A stretch of DNA of 64,000 nt from Melieria omissa. Lineage: Eukaryota; Arthropoda; Insecta; Diptera; Ulidiidae. The notes under the pieces are model-generated. The model was not told the origin of the DNA. It did not search any database and saw only the letters and a list, made by a program, of their open reading frames with translations. This document shows, piece by piece, positions 62,732-64,000 of the stretch. A program made the position numbers and the translations under genes. Position 1 is the stretch's first letter. The number at the start of each line of letters is the position of its first letter. The stretch lies in NCBI GenBank assembly GCA_963971225.1, contig OZ020269.1:930001-994000 (forward strand), in the 5' to 3' direction.

Positions 62732-62854
62732 ATGCCAAAAACACAAAAAAGCAAACCTGCAACTTTAAAACCATATACCATACCCGAAGAAGCGACAGAA
62801 GAAGAAGACGAGAAGACGAGATGGCCCTTTCGATACCAGCGTCGGAGCTCCTGA
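62732..62854 (+). CDS. Upstream ORF overlapping the G17-b gag start
   Basis: ATG 62732 opens a 40-codon frame (MPKTQKSKPATLKPY, then acidic EEATEEEDEKTRW) that runs across the gag ATG in another frame and stops at 62852-62854. It could reduce or tune gag translation, or be chance. No homologue was seen in G17-a. Confidence 0.3.
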   Translation: MPKTQKSKPATLKPYTIPEEATEEEDEKTRWPFRYQRRSS

Positions 62855-63771
62855 AGGAGGCATCCAGGATAAGGGAATTCAACGGAAGCGGTGACTACAG
62901 TCTGACGTCTTTCATAAGGGAAGTGGACCAAATTCTTCCCCTCTTTGAAACCAACCCCAGCATGAAGGAATTCGTGTTTAGACGATACGTCACCACAAAG
63001 ATCCAAGGAGCGGCACTCAACGCGGTCCAGACTTTAGACGCTAACGCCTCATGGACGGACATCAAAGCGGAGCTGATCCATTCCTTCGGAATTCGGGAGA
63101 GCTACTTGAGCCTCCATCACCAAGCCTTCACGACAAAGCAGTATAACGTAAGTCAATATTTTAATAACCTTAAGTGTATACTAGATAAGCTAAATATGAA
63201 ATTTGAATTCGACTTAGAAAAGCCAAGTGAGTTTTCTCCTAAGGCTAATGAGAAGATAATTTTAAAAACGTTTTTAAATGGAATTCATCCAAATTTAGCT
63301 AGCATAATAATTTCACGTAATATCGTAACTTTAAGAGATGCTTATTATATCTTAGAAGAATCAAATATGATTCAGAAATATACACACCATAAACATAAGG
63401 AACAAAGTGTTAACGAGTTATATGGAAATAATAATCAAAATCTAAATCAATCAGGTCAATTTAGAAATAATCAAAACTATTCAAATTATTCAAGAGACTC
63501 AAATCAGTCAAGTCAATTTCGGTCAAATAACTTTAATAACAATCAGTCAGGTCAGTTTAGACAAAATTCCAATCAGTCAAGTAATTTTCGACCAAATTTC
63601 AACCAATCAAATCAATTTAGGCAGAACTATACAAATCAGTCAAATCAATTTCGGCAAAATTATCCAAATCAATCTAACCAGTTCCGACATAACCGACCTG
63701 AACCGATGGAAATTGACCACTGCGAACAGTCAAATTTTCAATCGACGGGCCAACAACGAATCTACCGATAG
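62821..63771 (+). CDS. gag: G17-b gag (316 aa)
   Basis: ATG 62821 (MALSIPASELLKEASRIREF). The gag core shares FIREVDQILPLFE, KIQGAALNAVQTLDA, FGIRESYLSLHHQAF and KFEFDLEKPSEFSP with G17-a. The tail (about residues 200-300) is built of repeats of NQS-QFR-N with no zinc knuckle. Stop TAG 63769-63771; pol is in the -1 frame. Confidence 0.9.
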   Translation: MALSIPASELLKEASRIREFNGSGDYSLTSFIREVDQILPLFETNPSMKEFVFRRYVTTKIQGAALNAVQTLDANASWTDIKAELIHSFGIRESYLSLHHQAFTTKQYNVSQYFNNLKCILDKLNMKFEFDLEKPSEFSPKANEKIILKTFLNGIHPNLASIIISRNIVTLRDAYYILEESNMIQKYTHHKHKEQSVNELYGNNNQNLNQSGQFRNNQNYSNYSRDSNQSSQFRSNNFNNNQSGQFRQNSNQSSNFRPNFNQSNQFRQNYTNQSNQFRQNYPNQSNQFRHNRPEPMEIDHCEQSNFQSTGQQRIYR

Positions 63772-64000
63772 TATTATTAACGATTGGAACCCAAAAAATA
63801 AAATGTTTAATAGATACGGGATCCACAACTAGCCTTTTAGATAAAAACAAATTGTTAAATTATAAAAGAAACAGTTTACAACGGAAGATATATTTTAATA
63901 CACTAAATGGCCAAACTGCTATAGACACGGAAATAATTACAGAACTTCCGCTGGAATTTAATGAAAATAACCTAATGTGTTGGAAAATAACAACATTTAT
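63745..64000 (+). CDS. pol: G17-b pol start: aspartic protease (cut by window end)
   Basis: Open in the -1 frame relative to gag and overlapping its end. It encodes IVLLTIGTQKIKCLIDTGST, the protease active site DTGS, then TSLLDKNKLLNYKR, aligning with G17-a pol (LIDTGATTSLLDMNKL). It continues beyond base 64000. Confidence 0.85.

Larger units (their letters stand above)
62135..64000 (+). mobile_element. G17-b: 17.6/297-like retrotransposon, 5' part
   Basis: The plus-strand element begins with an LTR, a tRNA-Ser-type primer site, leader, gag and the start of pol, and runs out of the window. The left insertion point is fixed by comparison with the uninterrupted TTAAATAAATAAAATTC at about 38740-38756. 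It belongs to the same group as G17-a by gag and protease, but has a different LTR. Confidence 0.9.

Noticed and set aside
1..64000. tRNA or rRNA genes
   Set aside because: Only short tRNA-complementary primer sites were seen; no cloverleaf or rRNA motif was recognised.

Overview
The window looks like repeat-rich nuclear DNA of a higher fly (cyclorrhaphan Diptera). A tephritid-type fruit fly is my guess and cannot be proven from the sequence. The reasons are the element mix: mdg1/412-like and 17.6/297-like Ty3/Gypsy retrotransposons, a BEL/Pao element, irritans- and mellifera-type mariners, a P-family transposon, short Helitrons and TTAA-flanked elements, in AT-rich DNA. I see no bacterial operons, rRNA, tRNA or CRISPR array. 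Almost everything is transposable element. The only possible host-gene pieces are two small exon candidates at 38.9-40.05 kb.

Layout, with names used below. Mdg-a (1-2891, minus, cut by the window edge) is inserted in Sap-a (2892-6745, minus; a Gypsy element whose gag starts with a SAP domain). Then come a unique-looking spacer and Helitron Hel-1 (7452-16176), which is split by Mdg-b (8335-15481, minus). G17-a (16543-31487, minus; 17.6/297-like) is split by TTAA element TT-1 (17617-18346), mariner Mar-1 (about 19.24-20.44 kb) and Mdg-c (20554-28651, plus). Mdg-c is itself split by TT-2 (24799-25512). Mariner Mar-2 (32121-33408) and P-1 (34040-38313) lie in a dispersed block called M. Next are DUF4806-like and THAP-like exon candidates, then Sap-b (about 40230-52972, minus), split by Bel-1 (42156-50104, minus), which is split by Mar-3 (45223-45856). 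After that come Hel-2 and Hel-3 (53643-56812, inverted), a piggyBac-like end, Hel-4 (57337-59069), mariner fragments Mar-4, more block M, and the 5' part of G17-b (62135 to the window end, plus).

Two things make the window informative. First, much of it is present twice (Sap-a plus right flank, and Sap-b plus right flank; also block M), so many insertions can be compared with an empty copy of the same site. This gives base-precise ends and target duplications for Bel-1 (GGCTC), Mdg-b (CCAT), G17-a (CGCG) and P-1 (8 bp GATGCTAC), and shows that Hel-1 and Hel-4 entered between A and T with no duplication. Second, all three Mdg elements carry three small reading frames between the 5' LTR and gag. 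One encodes a microprotein of about 72 residues that begins with an N-myristoylation-like MGxxxS/T and has one membrane segment. It is kept in all three diverged copies and is my best candidate for something undescribed.

The retroelement genes work as gag (particle) and pol (protease, reverse transcriptase, RNase H, integrase). Only Mdg-b has an apparently unbroken pol; Mdg-c has a pol broken only by TT-2 and LTRs that differ at one base. No env gene was recognised. Family and tRNA assignments are from memory of motifs, and no search was run.
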